From the NCBI GenBank assembly GCA_037892935.1, contig JAYXKI010000007.1, positions 496,001 through 560,000 on the forward strand: DNA of 64,000 nt, given 5' to 3'. Shown piece by piece: positions 47,251 through 59,007 of the stretch (within the stretch, counting starts at the first letter, position 1; the number at the start of each line of letters is the position of its first letter). The notes below the pieces were generated by a model. The model saw only the letters and a program-made list of their open reading frames with translations, made no database searches and had not been told where the DNA came from. The stretch is from Phlebopus portentosus (taxonomy: Eukaryota; Basidiomycota; Agaricomycetes; Boletales; Boletinellaceae). Made by a program: the position numbers and the translations under genes.

Positions 47251-48279
47251 ACTGGGCTTCACCATATATAAGGCGAGAGCTCGGGCAAATTTTCTGGAGC
47301 TAGACTTCGCCAATACATTCGGTATCGCCATTGGGAATCGTCATGACCGAGTATGAGATACTTCAAGTCAGCTGGGGGCCGGCAAAGACGGGTGAAAGTA
47401 CCCGCGACCTTGAACTCCGCAATGTTACGTAATCACCACAAGGGGCAGAATTACGTTTCTGAGCTGCCTATATAGAAAACAGAACTGGAAAGCTCGCCTC
47501 TGATTGGCTGGATTCCAGTTCCGGATCAAATTTTTCAGGTTTCGCCCCCTGTGCACCTAACTGGCGAAACGATTTTCAGTCTCAGACAGAGCAAACTGTT
47601 ATTTAGACCGGGAATAAATTCATAACTAAATGACAAATAGAATTTGAAAGTAATAATGCATTTAGTCACATTCTTTGGCTAGATGTTAAACTATATTTGA
47701 AATAACAAAAGGGATTTAGATTCAGATCTGGTAAACGAAGAAATATCTATAATTACCTGGTTTAGTAATTATAGATATTTCTTCGTTTACCAGATCCGAA
47801 TCTAAATCCCTTTTGTTATTTCAAATATAGTTTAACATCTAGCCAAAGAATGTGACTAAATGCATTATTACATTTCAAATTCTATTTGTCATTTAGTTAT
47901 GAATTTATTCCCGGAGTGCCCGCTCGCTGTGATCTGCGTTCACTAGCTCGATTATATAAGGCGAGCCCTTTGCAGTAATCACCCATATTAAAACCATGTC
48001 ATTAAGTTGGCTGGTCCGCTTCGTCCAGACGAACTGGTTTGAATGGTGAAGAATCATATTTTTTGCCCTCTTCTTTCCATTTTACGAATGGATCTTGTAC
48101 AAGATTGTATATCATCTTGAAACTGAATTATATTAAATGGTGCACGAAGTCTTTTCACAGAACCAAATGCATTTGCTGGATCGGAAGAGCTTTAGGTACA
48201 TGTATCTCGAGATGACCCATACAGATAAATTATTGTGCACAATTTTTAAGCCAAGGATGGGACGCAGCTTGCTCAGGAC
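47251..48279. other. Spacer of P450 array with large palindrome
   Basis: Contains a block shared with the copy B upstream region (47300-47340), the 307-bp palindrome (listed separately) and the 3' side of copy D. No gene is recognised. Confidence 0.55.
47608..47914. repeat. 307-bp near-perfect palindrome (148/149-nt arms, 10-nt loop)
   Basis: Left arm 47608-47755, loop 47756-47765 (CCTGGTTTAG), right arm 47766-47914. The arms are reverse complements apart from one substitution and one single-base gap. The outer ends read CCGGGAATAAATTCATAACT. The element is AT-rich, unlike its surroundings. It has no open frame and I found no clear target-site duplication. It could be a foldback/MITE-type mobile element or a recently formed inverted duplication; if transcribed it would make a long hairpin RNA. 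Confidence 0.9.
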
Positions 48280-50229
48280 GCAGTTCCATGCCAATCCGAC
48301 AGACGGCTTACGGATGAATCCCTCCTTTGTATCAAGCTAAATAGGGTAGAGCAGAAAGAAGCTCATTTAGATTCTGTAGTATCGGTTTGCAAGGAAAAAT
48401 GATCTGCTCACTGGAACATTAGATTGCTCGACATCAATGTCATACCGATGGAAAATGGATGAAATGATGATAAGTAGTTCCAACATAGCCAAGTTTCGAC
48501 CGACACAAGCTCTCATTTATGAACGCAAATGTGAATGTAAGAAAGCCAGTTCGGAAGTATTAGTTGAGTACGTACCTCGGTCCAAAGGAGAATGGATGAA
48601 ATGACTTCTGGAGTTTCATTGGGTCGGATTCGAACTACCTCTCCGGACGGAACACATCAGCGTCTACTCCCCACACGTCTGGGTCCCGATGAACTGTATA
48701 CATAGGGGTATTAAGGACGGTGCCCTCTGGGAATGTTTTCCCGCATACCGTAAGTCCGTCTTCGGGAACGATGCCGGCAACCCAACCCCGGCCGTAGAGT
48801 GAACAGGCATGGTTTGATTGATAACCGCCTCGAGGTACGGTAGATTCTTGACACGAGAGAAAGTTGTTACCGGGTCCTCAGAACTGTTGACACCGAGAGC
48901 CTCGTCAAGTTATTTATGCATCTTTGCCTGAACCAAAGGATTGGCCGCCAGGTAAAATGTAACAGCACATAAAGAGCTGCAGATTTGGGATTCACGTCAG
49001 ATTGGTACTCACTAGAAATGGAATCGACTTACTTCGAGACCGAGTCCGAACCGGCAATGAAGAAACTGAATGCTTGTTCGGTAAGTTCTTCTACACCCAT
49101 AGGTCGGCCTTGTTCATCCCTGCCCTGCTGAAGCTTGCCTAAAAGATCTGACCGATCCGTAAGAAAGGCAAGGCGCCTCGCAGCGATGGCCATTCCAGAA
49201 GATTTTCTACCGCCTTACTCCCGTTTGCATACCACGGCAGTAGCCTAACTAACGGCCTAACCCAAGGCGGCAGCACACCAAGGGAAGCAGAGTATTTACT
49301 GCGCGCATTCAAGACTTCTATAGCCGGCACTTCTTTGATTGCATAGACTAATTCAGAGCTTTCCTCGAAATTAGTTTTCTCTCGACCATATTCGGCCATA
49401 GTAGCCTGCTGATCCACTGCTACAGGTGCGGCATCTTTTACATCGTGAATCGTGCCGAAAGGGGAGCCAAAAAGGCAAGGTCACCTGCAGATTCGTGAGT
49501 CATGTACTGCAAGGGAAGCACGATCCTGTAAGCATACCAATGACGTCAAAAGCCCAGAAGTTGAACCAGGGCATGCAGTTAAACCACACTCGTCCGTGAC
49601 GACCTTGCCAACCACTAGCTCCATCAGTTGCCGAAACGCCCTTCCTGCCGCCTTCACAAAGCTTGTTCCATTTCTCAAGGAGCTCAGCGACATGCGAACG
49701 GATATATGGTTCAAATTCCAGAACGCTCTTTGGAGAGAAGACGTACGCAACAGCTTTGCGCTTCCTTGCGTGCTCCACCCGAGACCGAGTATTGAACATG
49801 CTACGGGAGATGGCAACGAAAGCATCGTAGAAGTTCGATTTTGTGGTTCCAATTCCGTGTCCGTTGACAGTCCGAATTGCATCCGGATCGCTTATAGAGA
49901 CATGGTTGGAAGCGAGGTGCACGAAAATTCCTGTGATACATGAAAGCAGTCGTTGATATTAGAAAGTTGGATTTCCCGCGGCTCTTGACTTAGAAGCACT
50001 CACCGTGTTGCTTATGCAAGTCGTGTACAATTTGCGATCTATGTCCGTGAACTTGGACCCATCCAAGCCAGACATCTGAGAACCTAGCTAGGAGAGGTCC
50101 GATAATTCCATTTGCCCGGATGTGGTGCGGGGCGATTAGGTAGGGAGCCAGGTGTCCTACCAGAACAACAGCAGAGAGAACAGCGCAGACCCAGGGAATA
50201 TTCGTCTTTGCAAGAATTTCTGTGAGCAT
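48280..50229 (-). pseudogene. CYP53-like cytochrome P450, copy D (degenerate)
   Basis: Start 50229 (MLTEILAKTNIPWVCAVL) and the first exons read well (LLARFSDVWLGWVQVHGHRS; EHARKRKAVAYVFS; WFNCMPWFNFWAFDVIG). Then lesions accumulate: two extra T after DLAF near 49470 shift the frame; a further shift occurs after AVENL near 49200, with several codons lost; a GAA codon in the KxxKELDEAL segment is TAA (near 48915); and the last exon loses five bases in RKP...R near 48295. The ExxR region is recognisable (EAVINQTMPVHS), but the invariant Arg aligns with Pro. It is clearly a non-functional relic of the array. The 3' limit is approximate. Confidence 0.87.
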
Positions 50230-51134
50230 TGATTATTGCATATATGGTGACTGTGTGGACGACGCTTCAGAGAAGTGCGAGGTATCGAGAAGTTGAGACG
50301 ACGCCCTTTATATGCTGAGCCCAATAGGATACGACTCTCATATCCGGGAATTCCCAAGTCCACGTATTTTCGCCAGGCTATGGTCTGAAAAGGAGAGAAG
50401 CAAAAGAACGGATGCCTCGAGAGATTGCGCAACTAAAGGCCGTTGGCATCCCACACATGGATGATCATCTTGCCCGATTGTGGCTACGGACAGTCATGAG
50501 CCCTGCCCTGTGAGGAGTTAACCAGGTTACGAAAGTCACCTCTCGGACCGTGTGCCACCCAAGAATAAAGAAGTATAAGGCTTCACCATGCAAACAGACT
50601 CAAGCCTGTTTTTCTCGCATCGAGCACCATTATAACTCGTCAGTTCAATCTGTCGGACATCGGAACATCCTTTCCTGCTGCAATCTATTCAAGAGGACGC
50701 TCTCACGTCTTTCCCCTTCTGGTTCATCTCGGAATCGGGCAATGCATCGAAGCACATGTGGAGTCATGAGCGACTAAAGTATTCACGGAGTGATCGATTT
50801 TCACTCTGGACCGCTTCATTGGTCTCTCAGACCCGGGTTCAATTTCCGAAGTGCCGAAAGCCACATAAAATCAGCTCGAATGAAGATACCCGTCAAAGCG
50901 TGTATCCATGAGAAGGAAACAGTACTGTACAATATCTTCGTCCAACATTCATACTAGGTCAGAGCTGCCTTACCCTTCCAGGCCATTTGAGATGAGCAAC
51001 TTGATATTTCACTACAACGACGCGTATACTTTAAGAGACATCGAGCTGAGCTTTTTCGTGTTCTGGAGAAAAAAGGAGTATTCACCACGGGCCAAAATGC
51101 ATCAAGACTCCGTGCTCTTGTCGCTTGTCACTTG
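50230..51134. promoter_or_regulatory. Upstream region of P450 copy D; GH1 3' flank
   Basis: Paralogous to 46197-47050. Holds the copy D promoter and the 3' UTR of the intact GH1 gene. A short CTTGTCA direct repeat lies just past the GH1 stop. No gene. Confidence 0.6.
50307..50313 (-). promoter_or_regulatory. TATA-like element, P450 copy D
   Basis: Minus strand ATATAAA about 80 bp upstream of the copy D start codon. Confidence 0.55.
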
Positions 51135-53374
51135 TCACTTGTGGGAAGCAAAGAACTCCGCTTAAAGAATGGGAAAAATATTGGAACATTTTTTTTCTCA
51201 GATGAAGATACACGCAAACTTACATAGGGCAATTGCCGAACGCTTGTAGCGTCGCTCGAGGGTTGTATAGTTAACATACTGGATACCAAAGCGAGTGCTG
51301 AAACCGCTCAGCCACTCAGCATTGTCCACCATAGCTATGCAGTTTCGTCAGATTCTGCAGAGTCGCGAATAGCCAATAGGTACGTACACCAGGCAAAAAC
51401 TCCTTGAAGAGGAATGTTGTCCTCATGGATAGCTAAAAGAGATTCTCCAAGCATGGTCATATAGTAATCTAGCCCTGATCAGCGAGTGTGTCAGAGACAG
51501 GCAACTTGAAAGTAGCCTTACCGACGCGAGCAGCGTCATCCAAGACAAGTGCAAGGTCCGTACGGATGCCCTCCTCCGGAACTCCGAATCCAAATTCCGA
51601 GATATACTATACAAAGCCCAGTCGTTAGCGCGACAGGACGAGACTCGGACAGACACTGGAACATACGATTTTGTTATAAGGCCATCGTCTTCGCATTTCT
51701 TTTAGTTCAGATCGGACGTTTTGAGGTGTCGCAAACAGCCAGGTCGCGGATTCGGTCGCTGCTATACCTACGGGCCAACCTGTTGCGGCATCGTACGTCA
51801 TCTGCACATTACAAACAGGCCAGTTTGGATCGCTTGAATTTGCAACACAGGCCACGATACCGTTCTCGGGAGCAGCAACGAACACGCTACGATATAGATC
51901 AATCGCAAAGAAGTCCGCGGAGCCTTTAATCTCTTCCTTCTGTTCATCCGTGAAGCGAGGGAGCATAGTCTCGTTGAGCGTCTCCTTCATGATATCCGGC
52001 CAGTCGCCTGAGCCATATACTGGATCGCTGTACATACCGAGCCAGAACGCAACATTTCGCTCTACGGCTTCAAAATCTTCCGTCGTATTCGTGCGCCACG
52101 GCTTACCGACAAAGCCGTCATTCTTGAATGCGATTTCACCTTCAATGCCCATTTCTCGAAATGCTTTCACGGCTTTCGCATGGGCCCTAAGGAGATAATA
52201 CGCACAGTGGAACTGTGCATTGTCGACTGTCACGTTTGGAGATAAAGTTGTATTGAAGGGGTACGTAGTGATTCCCTGACAGTAAACGTGGGGCTCGTTG
52301 AACGTATACCAGGTCCTGACGCGTCCATTGTAAGCCTCGAAAACAGTCCTCGCATAGCTGAGTGTGCATCTTCAGAAGCGGAATGACATCAAGGTATTGG
52401 GATTACTCACTGCTCAAAATCTACCACAAACTCTTCAGACGTCAGGCCTCCGTAGAATGCCGAAAGGGCGAGCGGCATGTCCCAATGAAAGAGCGTAACG
52501 ACCGGCTCAATACCCAACGAGATAGAGTAATCAATCAAGTCGGAGTAGTGATCCAGTCCTTGTTGATTCACAGGTGAGTCCCTTGTTCCAAATGGGAAAA
52601 TCCGCGCCCACGAGATCGAGAAGGAGTGAGCATTCAGTTCAAGTGCCGCGGTACGTGCTGTATCTTCCTTATAAAGAAGATACTGAAGATCCGTGACGTC
52701 TCCATTTGAACCATCCACAATGACACCTTCCTGCCGTCCTGCCCAATCCCAACCGCTAGGACCCTTCCCTTCCAGCTTCGTTGCGCCTTCTACTTGATAC
52801 GCAGCTGTTGCGACACCGAACTTGAAATTCTTTGGCAACTTGATGTTCGGAAGTATGTTCCCCGGAGTACGCGCATACCAGGTTGGATAGACTGGAGGGG
52901 CTGACGAAGGAAGAGTAACCGGAATAGTCGCTTCCGCTGTAGTCGTAAACGGTGGTTCTACTACCTCACCGACCTGCGCAAAGAACCTGTATCACGCTGT
53001 GGTCATGAGACGATACACAAATTTACGGGACATACCAGACTCCAAAGCTCTTCCAGCACCTCTGGCGTGTAATTTCGCGGAATAGTTCCAATCGGGACGA
53101 AGGGTGCACTGGTCGGGATTGCACTGCTCGTCGTAGTGCTGGATCCTGGCAGGGACGTAACTATAGTTGCAGGAGCAGAAGTGACCGTGGACGTAGACAG
53201 AGAGGAAACTGGAGGCGTAAAAGAGGCGACACCCGACTCTGAACTGAGAACAGTTGCACTGGAAGTGACAGACACCACGCTCTCAATGCTGAACAAGGTA
53301 CTTTGTGCAAGACATACGGTCGCGCAGCCCAACTGCGCGAAAAGAAGCGCAAAACGGTTCGCCATATTCATCAT
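51135..53374 (-). CDS. Secreted GH1 beta-glucosidase
   Basis: Family 1 glycosidase that releases glucose from cello-oligosaccharides or aryl glucosides. Start at 53374 gives MMNMANRFALLFAQLG and a signal peptide ending near CLAQS, so it is secreted. A Ser/Thr-rich linker of about 80 residues follows (TSLPGSSTTTSSAIPTSAPF), unusual for fungal GH1, which are often cytosolic. GH1 blocks: FKFGVATAAYQVEGATKLEG, HSFSISWARIFPFGTR, VTLFHWDMPLAL, TWYTFNEPHVYCQG (acid/base Glu in NEP), YISEFGFGVPEEGI (nucleophile Glu in the SEFG variant of TENG) and MVDNAEWLSGFSTRFGIQYV. The last exon encodes EFFASHK. The frame appears intact across at least seven exons. It is divergent from the golgin gene. A partial copy of its tail is at 47051-47250. 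Confidence 0.9.
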
Positions 53375-53920
53375 CAAGCGACGCCGGGGGTGACACCGCA
53401 AACAACTCCGTGCATCTTATACGAAATTTGGAAGAGATCGAATGCATCACGAAGAGAAGGGCTCGTGACCCCGACTGCGTGATGTTGCATACAGAGAATA
53501 TGGTAAAATATGCCATAGCCGCCTTAAAACCGATCCAGTACGGACCGAAAATCCCAGTAGAATCAGTCAAGTAGATCCACACTGTAGGTCGATAGGATGA
53601 CGAGGGTCCATAATATTGATGAGAATGATCGAAAGAACAGTATACATGTCGTTTGTTCAGATCAACGGCGCATTTTGGAGATTATTTATCATTCCGAGCG
53701 AGCCGTGTCCAACCATCAGATAATCTTTACTCACAGCACAACGAGCGGAGCATCGGATGGTCGAGCAATCTCCGAGGTGAGCGAGAATACATATAGTACG
53801 CAAGAAAAGAGGTGCAGAAAATTCATTTCCATAAACCAGCATTGAAGCCGTGGGAAAATATTGCTACGGATGGCTGATTACAGGAGACGTGTCCATCCCT
53901 GCTTAAACCCAATTCACGAC
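53375..53920. promoter_or_regulatory. Divergent promoter region, GH1 and golgin
   Basis: 546 bases between the two start codons on opposite strands. No specific element is claimed; short open frames here are not conserved-looking. Confidence 0.45.
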
Positions 53921-55726
53921 ATGGCTGAGCCTGCAGGAGCTTCCGCTGAGGCGTCAACTCAACAGGCTTTGGAGGAGTTGAGGCTCTCAATAGATGGCGT
54001 CGATTCCGGAATACTACCAAACGGATTGCTTTACAATGGCGTCAACGGCAAGAATCACCCTCCTAGTTCTCCAAGTCCAAGGAGTTCTGGCGAACACAGC
54101 GGGTTGGACAGAGCATCCATCATACAACGAGAGCTCGACAGGTGTCGGAAGGAAAAGGATGAACTTCAAGCGCAGTATCAGCTACTTCTATCCCGCACGA
54201 GCAATTTGAAGAACTCGATCCAGAACAAGATACAACGGGATGCTGTATGCCTATCTACCTCTTGACTCACTGACTTATTGACGGAGGCTTCACGTGTTTA
54301 GGACGAGCTTGACAGACGCGAGCAGCAGATACAGGAACTTACTGCACAAAATGAAGGCCTGATTGATACGATTGATGCATTAAAGACCGAGATCGTCACG
54401 TCTAACGCGGAGGCGGAGCGCGCGTCGAAAGAGCTTGAAGTTATGCGGAGTCGGGTGTACGAAGAAAGTTCGCAAGAAACTGCAATACGAGAACGAGAGC
54501 TTCGTGAGTTGCAGGTTGAGCAGGAACGATGCCGAATAGAACGAGACGAGTGGGAGAGGGAAGCGCTTGAAAGTCGCGTCAGTTTAGACGAGGCAAAAAC
54601 AGCGGCAGAGAATTACAAGCGAGACCTCGAGATCGAACGGGAAGCTCGAGAACGGGAGCATGCTGAACTGGAGGCGGAACGGGAAAAGACGGTTAACTTA
54701 CAATCTGTTCTCGAAGACTTTCAAAATGGTACGCTGTTTACCGTGGCCCAAGGTTTCGTACTCGCATTCCTGACATACACCACGCAGCAAAAGACCACGA
54801 GTTGCGACAAGCAGTTCGAGATCGAGACTCGCAGCTGGCGCAAATTACACAATCACTGGCTGAATACAAGCATCGGGCGCATACAGCAGAGGTACGGTTA
54901 TCAAATAATTTCATGAGTTTAATCCTTGATGTGGTGAGTAGATGCAATTGGAAGAGACTTCGACGAACACCAGCCGCACGGCTGAGCTTGAAAAGGAGGT
55001 CAAGGAGAAGGATCTGCTTATCCGTAAGCTTCGACACGAAGGTATGCATCGGAGCTTTCTGTCCGTTTCCAGAACTCTGAACAATTGGAATAGCCGTTAT
55101 CCTGAACGAACATCTCATGGAGGCTCTTCGACGACTGCGAAAGAACCAAACCGATAACAACGTTGATCGAAGACTCGTTACGAATGTCCTACTTTCTTTC
55201 TTGACGACTCCGCGAGGAGACAGCAAGCGATTTGAGATGCTCAATCTCCTTGCAAGCATCCTCTCATGGAATGATTCGGAAAGAGAGAAGGCTGGTCTAC
55301 AGCGTGCTGGTTCTGCAGGTTCCTCAGTCTTGTCCCCGCGCTCCGCGAAAGGCAAGGGTCCTGCCGAGCTGGACACCAGCGACGAAACCGAGGTGAGAAA
55401 TGGATTTCTATGCTGTCATTATCTTATATACTAAAATTCCACATTAGTCATTCTCGCAACGATGGGTGGAGTTCCTGCTTAAAGAATCATCTGGTTCCAG
55501 CTTGGAAGCTGGTGTCTTGAACGGTTCCCTGAGCTCACCCACTTCGGTCACACCTTCCCGTTCCATTCACTCTTTACCGTCACTCCCGGGCTCACCAAGG
55601 CCAGGGACAACGTCCCCAGGGCAATCCTCACGTACTCTACGACTCGCGTCCTTCACATCATCGGCCATGGCGAGCTCGCCTAACCTGTCCAGCGCTTCCG
55701 GACACCCTTCCTCCTCATTGCGATAG
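53921..55726 (+). CDS. RUD3: Coiled-coil golgin with GRAB domain (Rud3/GMAP-210-like)
   Basis: Golgi tether protein. The start MAEPAGASAEAST at 53921 follows an in-frame but poorer upstream Met. After a short acidic head, the middle is almost all heptad coiled coil (DELDRREQQIQELTAQNEGL; LRELQVEQERCRIERDEWER; YKRDLEIEREAREREHAEL). The C-terminal part carries the GRAB domain, an Arf1-binding relative of GRIP: LEKEVKEKDLLIRKLRHE, NEHLMEALRRLRKNQTDNNV, DRRLVTNVLLSFLTTPRGD and KRFEMLNLLASILSWND. This targets Rud3-type golgins to the cis-Golgi. A disordered Ser/Pro tail ends with SGHPSSSLR at 55726. About five small introns. The symbol rests on the GRAB domain plus coiled coil. Confidence 0.9.
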
Positions 55727-56877
55727 ACTGAGCATCATTTGTTTTCGTTCGGATTCGCTTCGACTTTTCTCGTCCATCAAGTTAATTTTTTTATTTCTTT
55801 CGTTCTTGGACTACGATGCTACGACTGCACTTGTATTAATAATTCACATCATTGGAATAAGATATTGCGATCCCCAACATGAAAACCAGTATTGTTTTAG
55901 ATGCACTTAGATACTGGCAGAAAGGAGACGAATACCTTGATGCAGTTAACCGCACTTAGGGAACCTAACGAAGGGGAAATCCAATTCAGAGCCAGAGGTC
56001 ATATGCAAAGAAGAGACGTTCGGGACATGGGATTGACATAAATTGTAGTCGTCAACTCTATGCGCGAAGATTTGACAAGAGTCACCGATGCCACCATTCC
56101 TTAAAGTCAGCAAGACGGATTTGAGTCAAATAGTTGCACAGTGGAGACAAGTTGACGATGGATATGCCGTCGGCTACTGTACCTGTTCGAGTAGCATGCC
56201 GCAAGACTGGTCGAGCTGTCGTAGTTGGCCTTCGGTCGAAGTGGATGTGGGTATTCGACGTAATCATCAGTTTCAGCGAGTTGCCCTTCGATGTTGTCGG
56301 CGTTTTTGGTTCCATACATGCCTCGGTACGATCAGAGTACTAGTCCTTCGTAAAGCATAAGACGAGCCAGGAACTAAAGTATCATAGATCGAAGGAGAAC
56401 AACGCTCTTACATTGTACTACGTGAGTACAACGAGGTCCCAAAAATTTTCTCCCCAAGAAATTTTAGCACAATGGAAGAAAGAAGGATCGCAATTTGTGC
56501 AGCGGTGATCAAAACGAATCGATGTGTCGGCATGTGCCGAGACCGATCACTGATTTTTGCAAGGAAGTCACGATCAACGCTTTTAAGTTGCCTTGACTTG
56601 CACTTTGTCCAGTCTCCTCTAACACGGCGTAGAGGCGCTACGGTCTCTTTTTCTCTCCGAGTTACACTCATGATTGCGCAGTTTAATTAATCAAGACCCA
56701 CATCTTGAAGATTTCGAATCTCAGATACCTTCTACAGTGTCCGCGGAAATTTGTCAACAGCAAGAAGGTCAGCTACACGATCTTGTTTACAACGATTAGA
56801 ACTTCACAGAGAACCGCAAATTTGCATGTATGCACAGCAAAGAGCAGATTCATTCGGCTTTCTAAACGAACCCTGCT
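55727..56877. other. Convergent intergenic region, about 1.15 kb
   Basis: Between the ends of the golgin (plus) and the CmcJ/AsaB-like gene (minus). Open frames on both strands at 56082-56690 are short and mutually overlapping, with no family resemblance. Nothing is recognised. Confidence 0.5.
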
Positions 56878-57779
56878 TCATTCCTCATCAAACACCAGCG
56901 TCCTGACCTCGATCGACTGCCTCGGCGGGGCGTCCGCAGGGTCCGTGGTGTCCGCAAAAGCAGAGTGCGGCGTCAACCTCGCCTTGTCCTCCTCCGAATC
57001 GAAGCACTTGATGAGCGTAACTTCCTCAGTCGTCTGGTGGCTCAGGTAATACCACGTCAGCTGCGGGTTGTACTTCACAGAGAACGTCTCGCCGACGCGG
57101 TCCGGGTAGATGAGCTGCGTGGCGATCAAGTCGTGCTCGGCGTCGAGCGTGCGGTAGTCCGCGACCGCGAGCGGGTTGTGTGCGACCGGGTGCCCGATGG
57201 GGCGCCAGACGTTGATGATCCGCACGCGCCCCTTGAGGAGCCGCTCGGCCTCTGGACCGAGGTGGTAGTGCACGCGGTTGACGGACGCTTTGAAGGACTG
57301 GTCGATGTGCACGCGCTGCACGGGCCCGCGGATGGTCTTATGGAAAGGATCCGTCTCGTTGGCATAATTCCGCCTGCAGCCCAACGTCAATCAACAGCCT
57401 CGCCCTATGAACCAAGGGAAAAGCATTACCTGATTGTGTGGTCAAAGATAAACACACGCTTCCCTCCGGTAACTTTCTTCAGCAGCTCCTCAACCTCCTT
57501 ATAATACACATCCTTGATCCTCTCCTCATCCAAGAAGTCCGTTTCCGAGCTCTGGTGCTTCACAAACTGGAAACCAGTCTTGTCGAGACCGACGGTGTCC
57601 TCCTTCCCGCGGACGTCATGGATGACGGCGGGGTGCGGCTCGCTGCCGATGTTGGTGCGCGGCTTGCCCTCCGGCGGGTCGACGGTCTGAGAGTAGAAGT
57701 ACGGCGGTTCGGGCGTCGGGATGATGTAGTTGAGCGTCGTGGAGACGTCGTGCGGGGTTTGGACTGCTGCTGTGGCCAT
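56878..57779 (-). CDS. CmcJ/AsaB-type oxygenase-like protein
   Basis: Member of the fungal family annotated as hydroxylase/desaturase AsaB-like or CmcJ-like, often found in natural-product clusters and thought to be non-heme iron/oxoglutarate-type enzymes. Two exons: the first from 57779 (MATAAVQTPHDVSTTLNYII) to about 57431, joined over an intron of about 57 nt to the second, ending at 56878. About 280 residues, the usual length. Family blocks: RVFIFDHTIRRNYANET across the junction, GPVQRVHIDQSF (HVDQS-like metal-ligand motif), RVRIINVWRPIGHPVAHNPL, DYRTLDAEHDLI and WYYLSHQTTEEVTLIKCFDS. Both His and Asp of the HxDQS motif are present. No synthase or other biosynthetic gene lies nearby, so its substrate cannot be guessed. 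Confidence 0.88.
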
Positions 57780-59007
57780 TTCTCAAGTCTGTCTCTGTAT
57801 GCTCCCGGCGAAACTAAGGGTCTAAGCCAAGTACTGGGAATGTAAAGTTTCTTCTGATCAACCCCCGCGTTTTATACTAGCGCTAACTATAAAGCAAGGC
57901 CCCGCTGAGCAAGACAGGACGGCTTTCCAATCGCCCGGTAATGGAGTGTCCAGCATGAGTAAGACGATTCACACCGTGTTTATAAACCTCGCCCGCTTGC
58001 GTCAATTCGCGCCATCCGCCTTCTTTCTGTGCTCAGCGATTTTGAATTGGAAGCTATATCAATATTGGGCCCTGGGAAGACCTGGGCCGGGACCAGTAAA
58101 CTAAAAATAACATTGTTAATTATTATTGCTACACACGCTGATGCTAGTATTCGTATTCTACTACCTCATTGTTGATACTGTATAGTCGAACGAGATACAA
58201 GTTAGTCAAGGCGACGACCTTAGTCAGGCAGGCTCGGTGATCGACTTCTCAACGTTACATAAGTAAGGGCTGGAGAGAGAAACCGCGTCATTCTGCTGAG
58301 TAAGCTCCTGTTCAAATATACTTAGCTTAGGACATACAAATGACGAGGTCAATTGAACTGTTCAGTTCGAAGAAAGATGCGGTACAGAAGAAAGACTCGG
58401 ATATAATGGTGAAGACAAACATCTTGAGGATAAACATTTCTGGTTACATCTCTCTCTCTCGATACATAGATCTGTAAGTAAACTCTCTTCATGTCTGATC
58501 ATCTATATTGCAAGAAAAGCATATCTAAAGTGTCGTGAATCGAATCAATCTACATGCATGCTTTCTGATTATGTATACAATACAGTCAGTTTTTCGCTTT
58601 TTCAGCTTCGTTTCAGCTTCGTATCTGAGTTTTTACTTCTATCTGTCAGCAACTGCATCGTAAACTGTCCGAAAAGACCGCAGAAAGAAAAGGGAAGGGA
58701 AGGAAAGGGGTGGAGAGAGAGGGAGGGAGGAAGAGAGAAAATGATACACGAATCATGCATATGTAAGTTTGTCTCGTTGATTGGTCTGTAAAAGTATGGG
58801 AAACAAAGGACCACGGAGAAGGAAAGGGAGGAAGGCGTAGTAAATGAGCAGGTATATGAGAGCTTTGCTTTTGAGACGTCGTTCGGCGGCGGCGTGTCTA
58901 CGTAGTCCGTGGAGACGCGGTTCATAAAAGCCGGTGGACAATAAAAACCCGCGAAAAGAAACCGATAAAAAAGAGGGAGTGAGAGAGAAAGAGGAATGTG
59001 CAATGAA
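57780..59007. other. Intergenic region, about 1.2 kb
   Basis: Both neighbours are on the minus strand. Holds the promoter of the oxygenase-like gene and the 3' UTR of the trehalose gene. A purine-rich tract (about 58680-58740) and a short TCTCTC run near 58451 are the only compositional features. No gene is recognised. Confidence 0.5.

Noticed and set aside
56965..57504. 179-codon plus-strand open frame
   Set aside because: Antisense shadow of the CmcJ/AsaB-like exons, again from codon bias.
38740..57779. Possible secondary-metabolite cluster (P450s, GH1, CmcJ/AsaB-like)
   Set aside because: The P450s are one paralogous family of benzoate-hydroxylase type, no synthase or terpene cyclase is present, and the housekeeping golgin gene interrupts the series.
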